Positions 7,424 through 17,317 of a stretch of 64,000 nt of DNA are shown here, one piece after another. Made by a program: the position numbers and the translations under genes. Position 1 is the stretch's first letter. Every line of letters begins with the position of its first letter. This stretch comes from Amphiplicatus sp046296195 (GTDB taxonomy: Bacteria > Pseudomonadota > Alphaproteobacteria > Caulobacterales > Parvularculaceae). The DNA is taken from contig JBKBLR010000006.1 in the NCBI GenBank assembly GCA_046296195.1, positions 1-64,000 on the forward strand, read 5' to 3'. The notes below the pieces were generated by a model that saw nothing but the letters and a program-made list of their open reading frames with translations, was not told the origin of the DNA and made no database searches.

Positions 7424-9463
7424 ATGACAACTGGACTTCGGAAGGCGCTCAGCGGCGGCTCTGTCGCGGCGTTGGCTTTGGTTGCGGGCGGCGTAGCGGC
7501 GGGCGGGCCGCTGAACATCGAACCCTCGGCAGTCTATGCAGATCGCGCGGACCTTGCGCGCGCGACGCGCGCCGATGCGCGCTCAAGCGTCGCCGAATTT
7601 TTAAATGCCAGGGGCAGGACCCGCGGCGTCACCGACGCCCTCGTTGAAACCGCACAATTCAAGCGCGGCGACGGCGTCAGCTTTGCGCGCTTTGAACAGC
7701 GCGTCGGCGGCCTCAGAATTCATGGCAGCTATGTCAAGGCCGCGTTCGGCAAGAACGGCGACCTCATTCACCTGATCGAGCGGACCGCCGACGCATCAGC
7801 GCCGGTCGGCGCCGCCGCCATCGACGAAGCCTCGGCCTTGAGGATCGCCGTCAACGCCAATTTCGGCGCCCAGTTGACGCCCTTGGCCGGACGCGCGCAG
7901 GGATCGATCACCACCTTCGCCAAGACGCCGTTCTTCTATAGCGCACCGACCGTCGAACGCGTCATCATCGCCGACGCCGGTCTCGCGGAGGGATTCCTTG
8001 TCGAAACCTGGAGTGCGAACGACAACAAGCTTTATCACACCCTCGTCAACGGCCGCGGCGATATCGTCTCGAATGAGCTGCGGACGGCGGAAGACAGCTA
8101 CAATGTCTTCGCCGATCATCCGGGCGTGACGCCCCAAGGGATCGTTTCCGGCCCTGGCGCCGGCAACGCGCAGTCGCCGGCCGGCTGGCTGTCGGGGACG
8201 CAGTCGACGATCCTCATTCAGGGCAACAATGTCCGAGCCTATCTCGACCGCAACAACAATAACGCCCCGGACACGGGCGGCGTCGCGGTGACGGATGGAA
8301 ATTTTCTGACGGCGGCGAACCTCGCCGAGGCGCCGACGACGACGCAAAACCAGGCCGTCGCGGTGCAGAATCTCTTCTGGCTCAACAACATCATTCATGA
8401 CGAACTCTATCGTCACGGCTTCAACGAGGCGACCGGCAACTTCCAGGAAAACAATTTCGGTCTCGGCGGAGCCGGCTCCGACAGCGTCGACGCCGAAGCC
8501 CAGGACGGCGGCGGAACCAACAACGCCAATTTCGCCACCCCGTCGGACGGCTCCAATCCGCGCATGCAGATGTATATCTGGACGCAGACGACTCCGAACC
8601 GGGACGGCGATCTCGACAGCGACATCGTCTGGCACGAGTACGGCCATGGCCTCACCTGGCGCATGATCGGGTCGATGTCAGGCAGTGTGCCCGGCGCCAT
8701 CGGCGAAGGGATGTCGGATGTTCTCGCCATCATCATGAATAATCATGACGCCGTCGGCGAATACTCCTTCAACAACCCGAATGGCATCCGTTCATCGCGC
8801 TATTCGGTGCATCCAGACACGATTTCGAGCTTCAACTCGACACGCGGCGTGCACCGGAACGGCGAGATCATCGCGGCCACCATGTGGGACGCCTGGCAGC
8901 GCTACCAGGCGGCCGGCAAGACCCGCGACGACATCATGGGCGATATCGTCGGCGGCATGAACTTCATCCCGGCGGCGCCGACCTATTTCCAGATGCGCGA
9001 CGGCTTCCTCGCGCAGGCGCCGGCCGATCGCGACTGCCTGATCTGGGAGGCGTTTGCGGCGCGCGGCATGGGGGTCGGCGGATCGATGAACTCGACCGGC
9101 TCGTCGATCACGCAGTCCTTCGCGCTTCCGACCGAATGCGGCGGCGCGCCGCCGCCCGCCGGGCCGCGGCGTAACGACCAGACGGGGGGCGGCCCCAGCA
9201 CGAGCTCCACGCGCTGGCGCGCGACCATGACGGCGACCGTCGACAACGGTGCTGGAAAGCCTCAATCTGGCGTTGTCGTCAACATTTCGACATCGACAGG
9301 CGCGTCCGGGTCCTGCACCACCGCCTCAACCGGCCAGTGCTCGGCCTCGCTCTCAAACCTGCGCCGCTCCAACCAGCTGAGCGTCACCTTCACGGTGACG
9401 GGCCTCAACGGCAACGGTTCGGCGCCAGGCGTTCCACGTTCGGTCGTCGTCAATCGTCCGTAA
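7424..9463 (+). CDS. Exported M36 (fungalysin-type) zinc metalloprotease
   Basis: 679 residues from the ATG at 7424, preceded by AGGAAAG at 6 bp; an in-frame extension to 7328 is ignored. An N-terminal signal (about 1-33, SVAALALVAGGVAAGG) is followed by an FTP-type propeptide, then the M36 catalytic domain. Zinc motif HEYGH is at 404-408, with the third ligand in GEGMSD near 428. A Gly/Pro-rich linker (about 585-605) leads to an immunoglobulin-like C-terminal domain containing a CTT...GQC pair, as seen in several bacterial exoproteases. Family members are secreted endopeptidases made as proenzymes. It stands alone, followed by a terminator. Confidence 0.9.
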   Translation: MTTGLRKALSGGSVAALALVAGGVAAGGPLNIEPSAVYADRADLARATRADARSSVAEFLNARGRTRGVTDALVETAQFKRGDGVSFARFEQRVGGLRIHGSYVKAAFGKNGDLIHLIERTADASAPVGAAAIDEASALRIAVNANFGAQLTPLAGRAQGSITTFAKTPFFYSAPTVERVIIADAGLAEGFLVETWSANDNKLYHTLVNGRGDIVSNELRTAEDSYNVFADHPGVTPQGIVSGPGAGNAQSPAGWLSGTQSTILIQGNNVRAYLDRNNNNAPDTGGVAVTDGNFLTAANLAEAPTTTQNQAVAVQNLFWLNNIIHDELYRHGFNEATGNFQENNFGLGGAGSDSVDAEAQDGGGTNNANFATPSDGSNPRMQMYIWTQTTPNRDGDLDSDIVWHEYGHGLTWRMIGSMSGSVPGAIGEGMSDVLAIIMNNHDAVGEYSFNNPNGIRSSRYSVHPDTISSFNSTRGVHRNGEIIAATMWDAWQRYQAAGKTRDDIMGDIVGGMNFIPAAPTYFQMRDGFLAQAPADRDCLIWEAFAARGMGVGGSMNSTGSSITQSFALPTECGGAPPPAGPRRNDQTGGGPSTSSTRWRATMTATVDNGAGKPQSGVVVNISTSTGASGSCTTASTGQCSASLSNLRRSNQLSVTFTVTGLNGNGSAPGVPRSVVVNRP

Positions 9464-9482
9464 GCACGGCTGCACCAATTTC

Positions 9483-9515
9483 GAAGCCGGCGGGGTTCCC
9501 GCCGGCTTCTCTCAT
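9483..9515 (+). terminator. Intrinsic terminator after the M36 protease gene
   Basis: GAAGCCGGCGGG (9483-9494) pairs perfectly with CCCGCCGGCTTC (9498-9509) around a three-base loop and is followed by TCTCATTTC. It is located 19 bp after the protease stop codon. The stem is very stable, but the T-tract is interrupted. Confidence 0.75.
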
Positions 9516-9653
9516 TTCGCGCCGACGCTAAAAAATTCTCCTGAATTCGAGCCGAAGACCCGGGTCTTGAGCCGTCGTTGATGCGCGTTATCGTCCGAAA
9601 GCGGCTTCACACCTTTTGGAACGAGCTCTGGTTGACCGGCAGTGGGGCGGGGG

Positions 9654-10286
9654 ATGAGATTGACCAGTGCGAGACGATTCAGGGCCATGGCGGGGACGGC
9701 GTGCCTCGCAGCGCTAATCGTCCAGTTCATTCTCCTGCTTGAGCTTTTGAATGGCGATGTCGGCGCGGCGGCGCTCCGCTTCCTCACCTACTTCACGCTG
9801 CTTAGTAATGCAGCGGGGGCGGCGGCGTTCCTGTTTCCGGCGTTGGCGCCGAAGACATCGGCAGGAACATTCCTTGCACGTCCTTCGGTGCGAACGGCGA
9901 CAACGGCGACAACATTGTATTTGCTCGTTGTCGAAGGCGCGTATCATACGATTCTTGCAAGCAGGTGGGATCCGCAGGGCTGGCAATTGGCGGTGGATAT
10001 CGCGCTGCACACCATTTCGCCGCTGGCGATGTTGTTTGATTGGCTGTTCCTGACGCCGAAGCGCGGCCTGAAGCTTGCCTTGCTGCCGTCTGCGCTGGTC
10101 TTTCCCGCGGCCTTCGGCGTGTTCGCCCTCCTGCAAGGCGCCGTTACGGGCTTCTACCCCTATCCCTTTGTCGACGTCACGGCGCTTGGCCTTGCGCGCG
10201 TTATTCTCAACCTTTTTTTGCTGCTGATGCTGTTCGCCCTTCTTGGGGCGTTGATGACCATTGCAGGTCGACGTTTCGCTCGTTGA
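9654..10286 (+). CDS. Pr6Pr-like six-helix membrane protein
   Basis: 210 residues from MRLTSARRF; a GTG 12 bp upstream is an alternative start. About six hydrophobic helices are visible, with the conserved features FLTYFTLLSN after helix 2 and a HTISP element in the middle loop-helix. This pattern is typical of the Pr6Pr / FAR-17a-AIG1-like family. The biochemical function of the bacterial members is not established. The following 144 bp to holC are convergent and hold no gene I can support. Confidence 0.7.
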   Translation: MRLTSARRFRAMAGTACLAALIVQFILLLELLNGDVGAAALRFLTYFTLLSNAAGAAAFLFPALAPKTSAGTFLARPSVRTATTATTLYLLVVEGAYHTILASRWDPQGWQLAVDIALHTISPLAMLFDWLFLTPKRGLKLALLPSALVFPAAFGVFALLQGAVTGFYPYPFVDVTALGLARVILNLFLLLMLFALLGALMTIAGRRFAR

Positions 10287-10430
10287 TCCTGATCCGCTCC
10301 CATCGCCGCTCGCACGAGGGCGCGCGCGGCTTTACGCTCGCCTCCGCGGTGATTTCTGGTGCGAGAGACCTTGCTTACTTGGCGATCGCGCCATGCGGCC
10401 AGCCCCGCACCCGGTCGCTTGCCCGTCAGC

Positions 10431-10883
10431 TTAGCCTTGTCTTTCCCACCGGCCCTGCGCGGATTGCTTCCAATACGTAGCGTCATGTCCGGCGGCCTTG
10501 ACCGCCTTCCAGAAGTCGCGCGCGGCGGCGAGCGCCGACTCATCGCGGCCGTCGAAAATTATCACGCAGCGGGAGAAGCGCTTTGTCGTCGCGACATCTG
10601 CGCCGGCGCCGTCGACAAGAAACAGCACGTCGGCGCCGTTCGGGATCTCCGCATCGTCCGTCAGCCATATGGGCTGACGGTCTGCACGCTCACGGTCCGC
10701 CGAATGCGGGAGAAAGGACTCCTCGCTATAAGTCCAAAGCCCTTCGTCGAGCCGCTCGACGGTCGCGCGCGACCCGCAGCGCACCACCGCCTTCCAGCCG
10801 CGGTCCAACGTTTTCTCAAGCAGCCCCGGCAGCACGCTCTCGAGGCTGGCGCGCTCGAGGTGATAGAAGAGCGCTTCCGTCAT
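10431..10883 (-). CDS. holC: DNA polymerase III chi subunit
   Basis: 150 residues. The N-terminus TEALFYHLERASLESVLPGLLEKTLDRGWKAVV opened the identification in parts: FYHL, then LLEKTLDRGWKAVV, then LDEGLWTYSEESFLPH and PIWLTDD, then NGADVLFLVDGAG. This succession is diagnostic for HolC. The chi subunit links the clamp loader to single-stranded DNA-binding protein at the replication fork. The gene starts 8 bp after pepA on the same strand, the common pepA-holC arrangement. No oddities were seen. Confidence 0.93.
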   Translation of the reverse strand: MTEALFYHLERASLESVLPGLLEKTLDRGWKAVVRCGSRATVERLDEGLWTYSEESFLPHSADRERADRQPIWLTDDAEIPNGADVLFLVDGAGADVATTKRFSRCVIIFDGRDESALAAARDFWKAVKAAGHDATYWKQSAQGRWERQG

Positions 10884-10891
10884 CGCCCGGC

Positions 10892-12379
10892 TTATTCGAA
10901 ATTCGCGCGAACAAATTCATCGAGCAATCGTACGCCGTACCCTGATGCGCCCTTGGGACAAGTCGGCTTGTCTTTGCCGTTCCACGCCATTCCCGCAATG
11001 TCGAGATGCGCCCAAGCCTGCCCATCCTTGATGAACTTGCCGATGAAGGCCGCAGCGGTCGAAGAGCCGCCCTCGCGCGGGCCAATGTTTTTCATATCGG
11101 CCACATCGGACTTGATGTTGTCGTAATGGGCCTTCGTGAGCGGCATGCGCCAAAGGGGATCGCCGCTCGCTTTAGAAGCCGCCATCAGCGCTTCGGCGAG
11201 CTTGTCGTCATTTGCGAAGAGTCCCGCAAACTCATGGCCGAGGCTGATGAGGATCGCGCCGGTCAGCGTCGCGAGATCAATCACCGCCTTCGGCTTGTAT
11301 TTTTCTTGCGTCCACCAGATGGCGTCGCCGAGCACGAGGCGGCCTTCGGCGTCGGTATTGAGAATTTCGACCGTTTGCCCGGACATGGAGGTCACGATGT
11401 CGCTCGGACGTTGCGCCGCCCCGTCGGGCATGTTCTCGACGAGCCCGATCACTCCGACGACATTCGCCTTCGCCTTTCGGCCGGCCAGCGCCGCCATTGC
11501 GCCCGTGACTGCGCCGGCGCCGCCCATGTCCCATTTCATGTCTTCCATGCCGGGCCCTGGCTTCAGGGAGATGCCGCCCGTGTCGAAGCAAACGCCCTTG
11601 CCGACGAAAGCGACGGGCGCCTGCCCTTTCTTGCCGCCTGACCATTCCATGGCGACAAGTTTTGATTCGCGCGCCGAGCCCTGCCCCACGCCCAGCAGCA
11701 TGTTCATGCCGAGCTTTTGCATGTCGCGCGCGCCGAGCACGGTCACCTTGACCCCGAGCGCTTCAAGCTCCTTGCATCTGGCGGCGAAACTTTCGGGGTA
11801 GAGAACATTCGGCGGTTCCGAGACGAGATCACGCGTCAGGAAGACGCCCTCGGCGACCTTCTCAAGCTCTGCGAACTTCGCTCTGGCGTCAGCCGCCGGC
11901 GTGTTTACGGCCAGTCTTTCGAGCGCCGGTTTCTGATCCTTTTCGAGTCGCGTGCGGTATTTGTCGAAACGATAGCGGCGAAGCAGCGCGCCGAGCGCGA
12001 CCCGGGCGGCCGCCTCGCCTGCGGCGACGATCTCGGTGTGGAAACCATCGAGCAAGAACGCCGCTGCCTTCGACTGCGTTCTGAGGAGGGGGGCGAGCCC
12101 GGCGCCGCCGACCGCCTCGGCGTCCAGCGCCGTCAGTTCGCCGCGCTTGCCGGCGCCGATGAGAACGACAGGCGCATCCTCGTGCCCGGCGAGACCGACG
12201 AGCTCCAAGGTCTGACCTTTCTTCCCGCCGAAATTTGCGGCCTTTATCGCGCGCCCGAGCGCACCCGAGGATGCAGCGTCAACCGCTTTATGGGAGGCCG
12301 TCGCCTCACCGTCTTCAAATACGGGGACGACGAGCGCGGATCCGGCGCCGGGCGCCGTTTTGCTGAACGTGATCTTCAT
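10892..12379 (-). CDS. pepA: Leucyl aminopeptidase (M17 family)
   Basis: 495 residues. The C-terminal catalytic domain contains the M17 signature NTDAEGRLVLGDA, the metal/substrate motif VGKGVCFDTGGISLKPG, and DMKWDMGGAGAV with the catalytic Lys region. The N-terminal about 170 residues form the usual macro-like domain. It removes N-terminal residues from peptides in the cytoplasm with two bound divalent metals, typically as a hexamer. In some bacteria PepA also binds DNA; nothing in the sequence decides that here. It is divergent from lptF. Confidence 0.95.
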   Translation of the reverse strand: MKITFSKTAPGAGSALVVPVFEDGEATASHKAVDAASSGALGRAIKAANFGGKKGQTLELVGLAGHEDAPVVLIGAGKRGELTALDAEAVGGAGLAPLLRTQSKAAAFLLDGFHTEIVAAGEAAARVALGALLRRYRFDKYRTRLEKDQKPALERLAVNTPAADARAKFAELEKVAEGVFLTRDLVSEPPNVLYPESFAARCKELEALGVKVTVLGARDMQKLGMNMLLGVGQGSARESKLVAMEWSGGKKGQAPVAFVGKGVCFDTGGISLKPGPGMEDMKWDMGGAGAVTGAMAALAGRKAKANVVGVIGLVENMPDGAAQRPSDIVTSMSGQTVEILNTDAEGRLVLGDAIWWTQEKYKPKAVIDLATLTGAILISLGHEFAGLFANDDKLAEALMAASKASGDPLWRMPLTKAHYDNIKSDVADMKNIGPREGGSSTAAAFIGKFIKDGQAWAHLDIAGMAWNGKDKPTCPKGASGYGVRLLDEFVRANFE

Positions 12380-12533
12380 TAAGACCTCTGAAAAAGCGAG
12401 GAACGACAGGGGATGGGTCGGCGGCTTACCTATGCCCTTACCCGCGACGGCGCAACGCCCGCTGTCGACCGCGCAAGGGAAGGCCTTTAAAGGGAAATCC
12501 CCGGGCGAACGCCCTTCGTTCAGGAAGTCCCGA

Positions 12534-13655
12534 TTGAAGAGCCTGGAGCGCTACATTCTGCGTCAGATGTGGACGCCTTTCCTTTTCGCGACCGTCGTCG
12601 TGACGGCGATCGTATGGCTGACCCAGAGCCTCCAGCGGATGGACATCATCGTCGAGAACGGGGCCTCGCTCGCTCTGTTCGGCTGGCTGTCGATCCTGAT
12701 CGTGCCGAGCCTCCTTGCCGTCGTCGTTCCCTTCGCGCTCTTCGGAGCGGCCCTTTACGCCTTGCACCGGCTCCATTCAGACAGCGAGATCGCGGTGATG
12801 TTCGCCGCCGGCGTCAGCCTGCTTCAGGTCGCGCGCCCGGTGCTCCTTATCGCCGCCGCCGCGGCCGCAGCGACGCTGTGGATTAATGTCGACCTGATGC
12901 CGCGCAGCTACCGGGTGCTGAAACGCGAGGTAGCGGACCTGCGGGCCGACATCGCGGCCGCCGTCCTGAGGCCGGGAGAGTTCATGACCCTGCGCGAGGG
13001 CTTCACAGTCTATGTCGACGACATCCAGCCGGGCGGCGCACTGAAGGGCTTGCTTGTCAACGACTATAGAAACGGAAAGAACGCCGAAACCTACATGGCG
13101 CAACGCGCCCTGCTTCAGGAAACGGAATCCGGACCGGTCCTCTATCTCGTCAACGGCAATGTCCAGCGGACAAACCGCACGACAGGCGCTGTCGACATCG
13201 TGAATTTCGACCGCACGGCGATCAACATCGGCGCGGCGACACGAAAGCCGACCAGCCTCCTTCTTGAAATGACGGAGCGCTATCCGGGCGAACTCTTTCA
13301 CCCCGATCCATCGAGCGAGTATGATCGGATCAATGCAGCGCGCCTGATCGCCGAGGGGCACAACCGTTTTTCGTCGCCGCTCTATGCCGTGGCTTTCGCC
13401 CTTTTGGCGATCTTCGCCTTGCTTGGCGGCCCTTATGACCGTCGCGGCTATCTTCTGCGGATCGGCCTTGCCTGCCTCGCCGCCGGAGCCATCAAGGTCA
13501 CAGGAGTCGTGCTCGCCGACATCGCGGCGGATCATCGTCAATACTGGATGATCTACGCCCCGCCCCTTGCGACGATCATTTTGATGTTCATTCTCCTCGC
13601 CGCCGCGGGCCCCGGTTCGCGCCTGTCTCCAGCGCGCGCCGCGGAGCAGCCTTGA
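12534..13655 (+). CDS. lptF: LPS export permease LptF
   Basis: 373 residues if started at the TTG at 12534 (then KSLERYILRQMW). AGGAAG lies 6 bp upstream, and the residues before it are low-complexity and overlap the pepA promoter region. Three N-terminal helices, a periplasmic beta-jellyroll domain (about 105-265), and three C-terminal helices match the YjgP/YjgQ family. With LptG and the ATPase LptB, the protein extracts LPS from the inner membrane and passes it to LptC/LptA. It overlaps lptG by one base (TGATG). LptB, LptC and LptA are not in the window. Confidence 0.93.
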   Translation: MKSLERYILRQMWTPFLFATVVVTAIVWLTQSLQRMDIIVENGASLALFGWLSILIVPSLLAVVVPFALFGAALYALHRLHSDSEIAVMFAAGVSLLQVARPVLLIAAAAAAATLWINVDLMPRSYRVLKREVADLRADIAAAVLRPGEFMTLREGFTVYVDDIQPGGALKGLLVNDYRNGKNAETYMAQRALLQETESGPVLYLVNGNVQRTNRTTGAVDIVNFDRTAINIGAATRKPTSLLLEMTERYPGELFHPDPSSEYDRINAARLIAEGHNRFSSPLYAVAFALLAIFALLGGPYDRRGYLLRIGLACLAAGAIKVTGVVLADIAADHRQYWMIYAPPLATIILMFILLAAAGPGSRLSPARAAEQP

Positions 13656-14743
13656 TGCCGCCGGCCACGCTCTTTCGATATCTTGCCGGGCGAATGCTCG
13701 CCGCCCTCGTCGGCCTCCTGCTGGCGCTGTCGGCGGTCGTGCTTCTGGCGGATCTCGTCGAGAATCTCAGGTTCGCCGGAAAAACCGGGGCCGGCTTCGG
13801 CTTTGCCCTGCAGCTGACATTGTTGCGGACGCCGGCGATCGCGCAAACTCTCTTGCCTTTCATCTTCCTTTTTGCGGCGATCTGGATGTTCAGAGAGTTC
13901 AATCGCCGCTCGGAGCTCGCCGTGATGCGATCGGCGGGACTCTCCGTTTGGCGCCTCGTCGGGCCCGCGGCCTTTATCGCCGCAATTGGCGGGTTCGTCG
14001 TGATCGCGGCGGTCGACCCTCTCTCAGCGCGCATGATGGCTGCTGGAGAGAAAATGAAGAACGACATACGCGGCAAAAAGTCCTCCGTCGTCCAGGTTTT
14101 CGGCGACGGCATCTGGCTCCGGCAGCGCGACGCGGTGGAAACGCTGCTCATCAACGCCGCGAGCGTCGACGAAGGGGGAACGCTCAGAGGGGTGACGATC
14201 TGGCGCCTGTCGAAGGACGCCGCGTTTGAAGAGCGCATCGACGCGCCCGTCGCCCAGCTCGCCGGACGTACGATCGAACTCAAGGACGCCCGGATGAAGA
14301 CGGCGGGCAGCCTGGTGACGCAGCGGACGCCGCTCTATTCGGTTCCGACGGCGCTCACGCTGGCGGCGCTAAGGGAGAGCGTGCCCTTGCCCGAGACGAT
14401 GTCGATCTGGGACCTGCCGCGCTACATGCTGCTTGCCGAATCGGTCGGCTTGCCGACGACCCGTTACAATATTCGCTTCCACAATCTGTGCTCGACGCCG
14501 TTGAAGCTGACGGCGATGGTTCTCATCGCCGCCCTTTTTTCGCTCGGACCCGCACGATCGGGCGGCGCGTTCCGCCTCCTCGTCGCAGCCGTCGGGTCGG
14601 GGTTCGCCCTCTATGTCCTGTCGGAAATTTCCACAGCGCTAGGCGAATCGGGGGTCGTGCCAGAAGCGCTAGCTGCCTGGACGCCGGCGCTTGTCGCCAC
14701 GATTGTGGCCGTCAGCCTGCTCATGCGCCTTGAAGAGGCCTGA
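13655..14743 (+). CDS. lptG: LPS export permease LptG
   Basis: 362 residues starting MPPATLFRYLAGRML at the ATG that shares a base with the lptF stop codon. It has the same six-helix plus periplasmic jellyroll architecture as LptF. The segment MFREFNRRSELAVMRSAGLSVWR after helix 2 is the coupling region seen throughout the family. Partner of LptF in the LptB2FG ABC transporter. It is followed after 107 bp by lptD on the same strand, so the three genes are probably a transcriptional unit for LPS transport. Confidence 0.93.
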   Translation: MPPATLFRYLAGRMLAALVGLLLALSAVVLLADLVENLRFAGKTGAGFGFALQLTLLRTPAIAQTLLPFIFLFAAIWMFREFNRRSELAVMRSAGLSVWRLVGPAAFIAAIGGFVVIAAVDPLSARMMAAGEKMKNDIRGKKSSVVQVFGDGIWLRQRDAVETLLINAASVDEGGTLRGVTIWRLSKDAAFEERIDAPVAQLAGRTIELKDARMKTAGSLVTQRTPLYSVPTALTLAALRESVPLPETMSIWDLPRYMLLAESVGLPTTRYNIRFHNLCSTPLKLTAMVLIAALFSLGPARSGGAFRLLVAAVGSGFALYVLSEISTALGESGVVPEALAAWTPALVATIVAVSLLMRLEEA

Positions 14744-14850
14744 TCCGGCCATGCCGGCATAGACCTCGCGCGGCGGCTCAGCTAACCATCCGCAAGTCTT
14801 TGGCCGGGCGGGACTTTCACAGGCAGTGGAACCGCTTACTTGGAGGATTC

Positions 14851-17172
14851 TTGTTGTCGGCGTCCCGACTGATCGCGCGTCTCCTTGCGACGTCGGCTCT
14901 GGTCGGCGCCGGAGGCGTCGCGCCTGTTGCAGCGCTCGGCCAGACGGAACTGACGGTCGGCGAGCGGCCGGAGCCGGCCGAACGGATCCTCTTCGAAGCT
15001 GACAGCGTCAATCGCGACTCTGAAACGAGCCCGATCGTCGCGGAGGGCAATGTCCGCGCCTATTTCGGCGACCGTTTCCTGAAGGCCGACAGGCTGTCTT
15101 ACGATCAGGCGACCGACATTGTCATCGCCGAAGGCAATGTCTCCATCACGGATGAGAAGCGCCAGACAGTCTTCGCCGGCCGGGTTGAACTGACGGGCGA
15201 TCTTCGCGACGGAATCGCTGAAAATTTCAGCGCGCTCCTTGAAGACAACGCGAAGCTGGCCGCCGCATCCGCGGTTCGCGAACAGGATGCGCGCACGCAG
15301 CTGCAGAAGGCCGTCTACACCGCTTGCGACGTCTGCGACGATGAGGGCGTCGGCAAGACGCCGACCTGGCGCATCAAGGCGCTGCGCGTGACGCGCGACG
15401 AGGAACGCAAGGTCGTCCGGTTCAACCATGCCTTTCTCGAGATCAAGGGCGTCCCGATCCTTTACGCGCCCTTCCTGCAGGCCCCCGATCCGTCCGTCGA
15501 ACGGCAGTCCGGCTTCCTGACCCCTTTGATCGGTGCCTCGTCGCGGCTCGGCTTCAACCTTGAACTGCCCTATTATCTCGCGATTTCCAACCATCAGGAC
15601 GCGACATTCTCACCGAAATACACGTCGAAAGACGGCGTGCTTTGGCAGGGCGAATATCGCCGCCGCGACGACAGCGGCTATCATGTGCTTCAAGGCGGCT
15701 TCATCGACTTCACGCCGGATCCGGGCGATGTCGATCTGCCTGGCGCGCGGTGGCATGTCTTTGCGCAGGGCCACCGAAATTTCGGAAACAACTGGCAGGC
15801 CGGCTATGACGTCGAACGGGTGTCGGACGACACCTATCTTCGCCGCTATGACGTCCAGCGTCGCGGCGACCTGCGCAAGGAACTCGACACCGCGCTGACG
15901 AACCGCCTCCGGACGAACACCTATGTCCGCTGGGGCGACGAGAACACCGAATTCCGGGCTGACAGCTACACCTTTCAGGATCTCCGCACCGTAACAGTCT
16001 GCGACCTGTCGACTGGCGAGCGCCTCAGCGTCAACGCGACGGACTGCTCCTCGCTTCTGACGCGCGATCCCTTCGTCATGGAGGCGCAGGAAATCGCCAA
16101 GCTCACGCCTTATGCCCTTCCGGTGCTTGATTTCCGTCACTGGTTTCGACCGGAGCAGATCGGCGGCGAGGCCTTGATCAATGTGAATTTCGCCTCGCTG
16201 CAAAGAACCGGCGGCGTCGATACCCGGCGGCTTACGGCGAGCGCCTATTGGGAGCGAGAGCACATCACGCCCGGCGGCCACCGGTTCAACGCCTTCGCCG
16301 AGCTCCGCGGCGATCTCTTCCGCTATGAAGACCTCGACGAAGGGACCGAGAATCGCAGCGGAATCGCCGACGATAATCGCCTCGACGGACGCTTCGCGCC
16401 GACAGTCGGCGTCGAATGGTCCTATCCGCTGACGAAGCCGATCGCCGGCGGCCGGCTGTTCCTTGAGCCGAGGGTGCAGCTCGTCGCCAGCCCCTCGGGC
16501 CGCAACGGTCGCGACATCATCAACGAAGACTCGCAAAGCATCGAGTACGACTATGCGGGCCTCTTCGACTATAACAAGTCGACAGGCTTCGATGCGTTCG
16601 AAGACGGCCAGCGCATGAATATCGGCGTCGCCGTCGCCGCCAATCTCGACAACGGGCTCAGGATCGAAGGCGAGATCGGGCAGCAGTTCCGGCTGCAGGA
16701 ATCAGCGGCGTTCGACCCTTCGACCGGCCTCGGCGAGGAGCGTTCGGACTATGTCGGCGCCCTTAACATTCGCTACAAGAATGTCATCGGCGTCGAAAAC
16801 CGATTCAGAATCAATGACGACGGGGGCAGCATCGACCGTGCGGAGTCGATGGCTTATCTCAACGCTTGGCGGCTGCGCGCCAATGTCAGCTATGTGAGGC
16901 TCAGCGAGGAATTGTCGATCGCGGGCCTGACGCGGCGCGAGGAGCTGAACGGTCGCCTGACCGCGAAAATAACCGACAATTGGAGCGCGGGCGTCGGTTG
17001 GCGTCAGGACCTCGTCACTGACCGGCTTATTCGCCAGGATTTCATCCTCGGCTATCAGGATGAATGCTCGTCTTTTGAGCTCACTTACCGGCGCGACAGA
17101 ACGACCGACGTCGGCCTTGAGGCCGATAACGCTTTCCTCATCCGGTTCACGTTGCGATCGCTGGTCGACTGA
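14851..17172 (+). CDS. lptD: LPS-assembly outer-membrane protein LptD
   Basis: About 773 residues. The start is TTG at 14851 or the adjacent TTG at 14854, because GGAGG lies at 14842-14846 directly upstream and a signal peptide follows (LIARLLATSALVGAGGVAPVAALGQ). An N-terminal OstA/LptA-like jellyroll (about 45-190, with AEGNVRAYFGDRFLKADRLSYD) precedes a large beta-barrel. The ACDVC..PTWRI element is typical of LptD. With LptE it inserts LPS into the outer leaflet. In most proteobacteria surA, pdxA and rsmA follow; here a type IV secretion cluster follows instead. Confidence 0.93.
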   Translation: MLSASRLIARLLATSALVGAGGVAPVAALGQTELTVGERPEPAERILFEADSVNRDSETSPIVAEGNVRAYFGDRFLKADRLSYDQATDIVIAEGNVSITDEKRQTVFAGRVELTGDLRDGIAENFSALLEDNAKLAAASAVREQDARTQLQKAVYTACDVCDDEGVGKTPTWRIKALRVTRDEERKVVRFNHAFLEIKGVPILYAPFLQAPDPSVERQSGFLTPLIGASSRLGFNLELPYYLAISNHQDATFSPKYTSKDGVLWQGEYRRRDDSGYHVLQGGFIDFTPDPGDVDLPGARWHVFAQGHRNFGNNWQAGYDVERVSDDTYLRRYDVQRRGDLRKELDTALTNRLRTNTYVRWGDENTEFRADSYTFQDLRTVTVCDLSTGERLSVNATDCSSLLTRDPFVMEAQEIAKLTPYALPVLDFRHWFRPEQIGGEALINVNFASLQRTGGVDTRRLTASAYWEREHITPGGHRFNAFAELRGDLFRYEDLDEGTENRSGIADDNRLDGRFAPTVGVEWSYPLTKPIAGGRLFLEPRVQLVASPSGRNGRDIINEDSQSIEYDYAGLFDYNKSTGFDAFEDGQRMNIGVAVAANLDNGLRIEGEIGQQFRLQESAAFDPSTGLGEERSDYVGALNIRYKNVIGVENRFRINDDGGSIDRAESMAYLNAWRLRANVSYVRLSEELSIAGLTRREELNGRLTAKITDNWSAGVGWRQDLVTDRLIRQDFILGYQDECSSFELTYRRDRTTDVGLEADNAFLIRFTLRSLVD

Positions 17173-17317
17173 CGTTCCGTCGCGGATCCAACCTCTTTGA
17201 GAATTAATGCGCCCTTTGCGCGCTTTGGCGGACCGGCGTTAAGGTTTCATTTTCCCTGTTGGGGCACGGTCGTTTCGCAGTCGACGGCGATCGGCTTCGA
17301 GCAGCGGAGCAAAGCCC

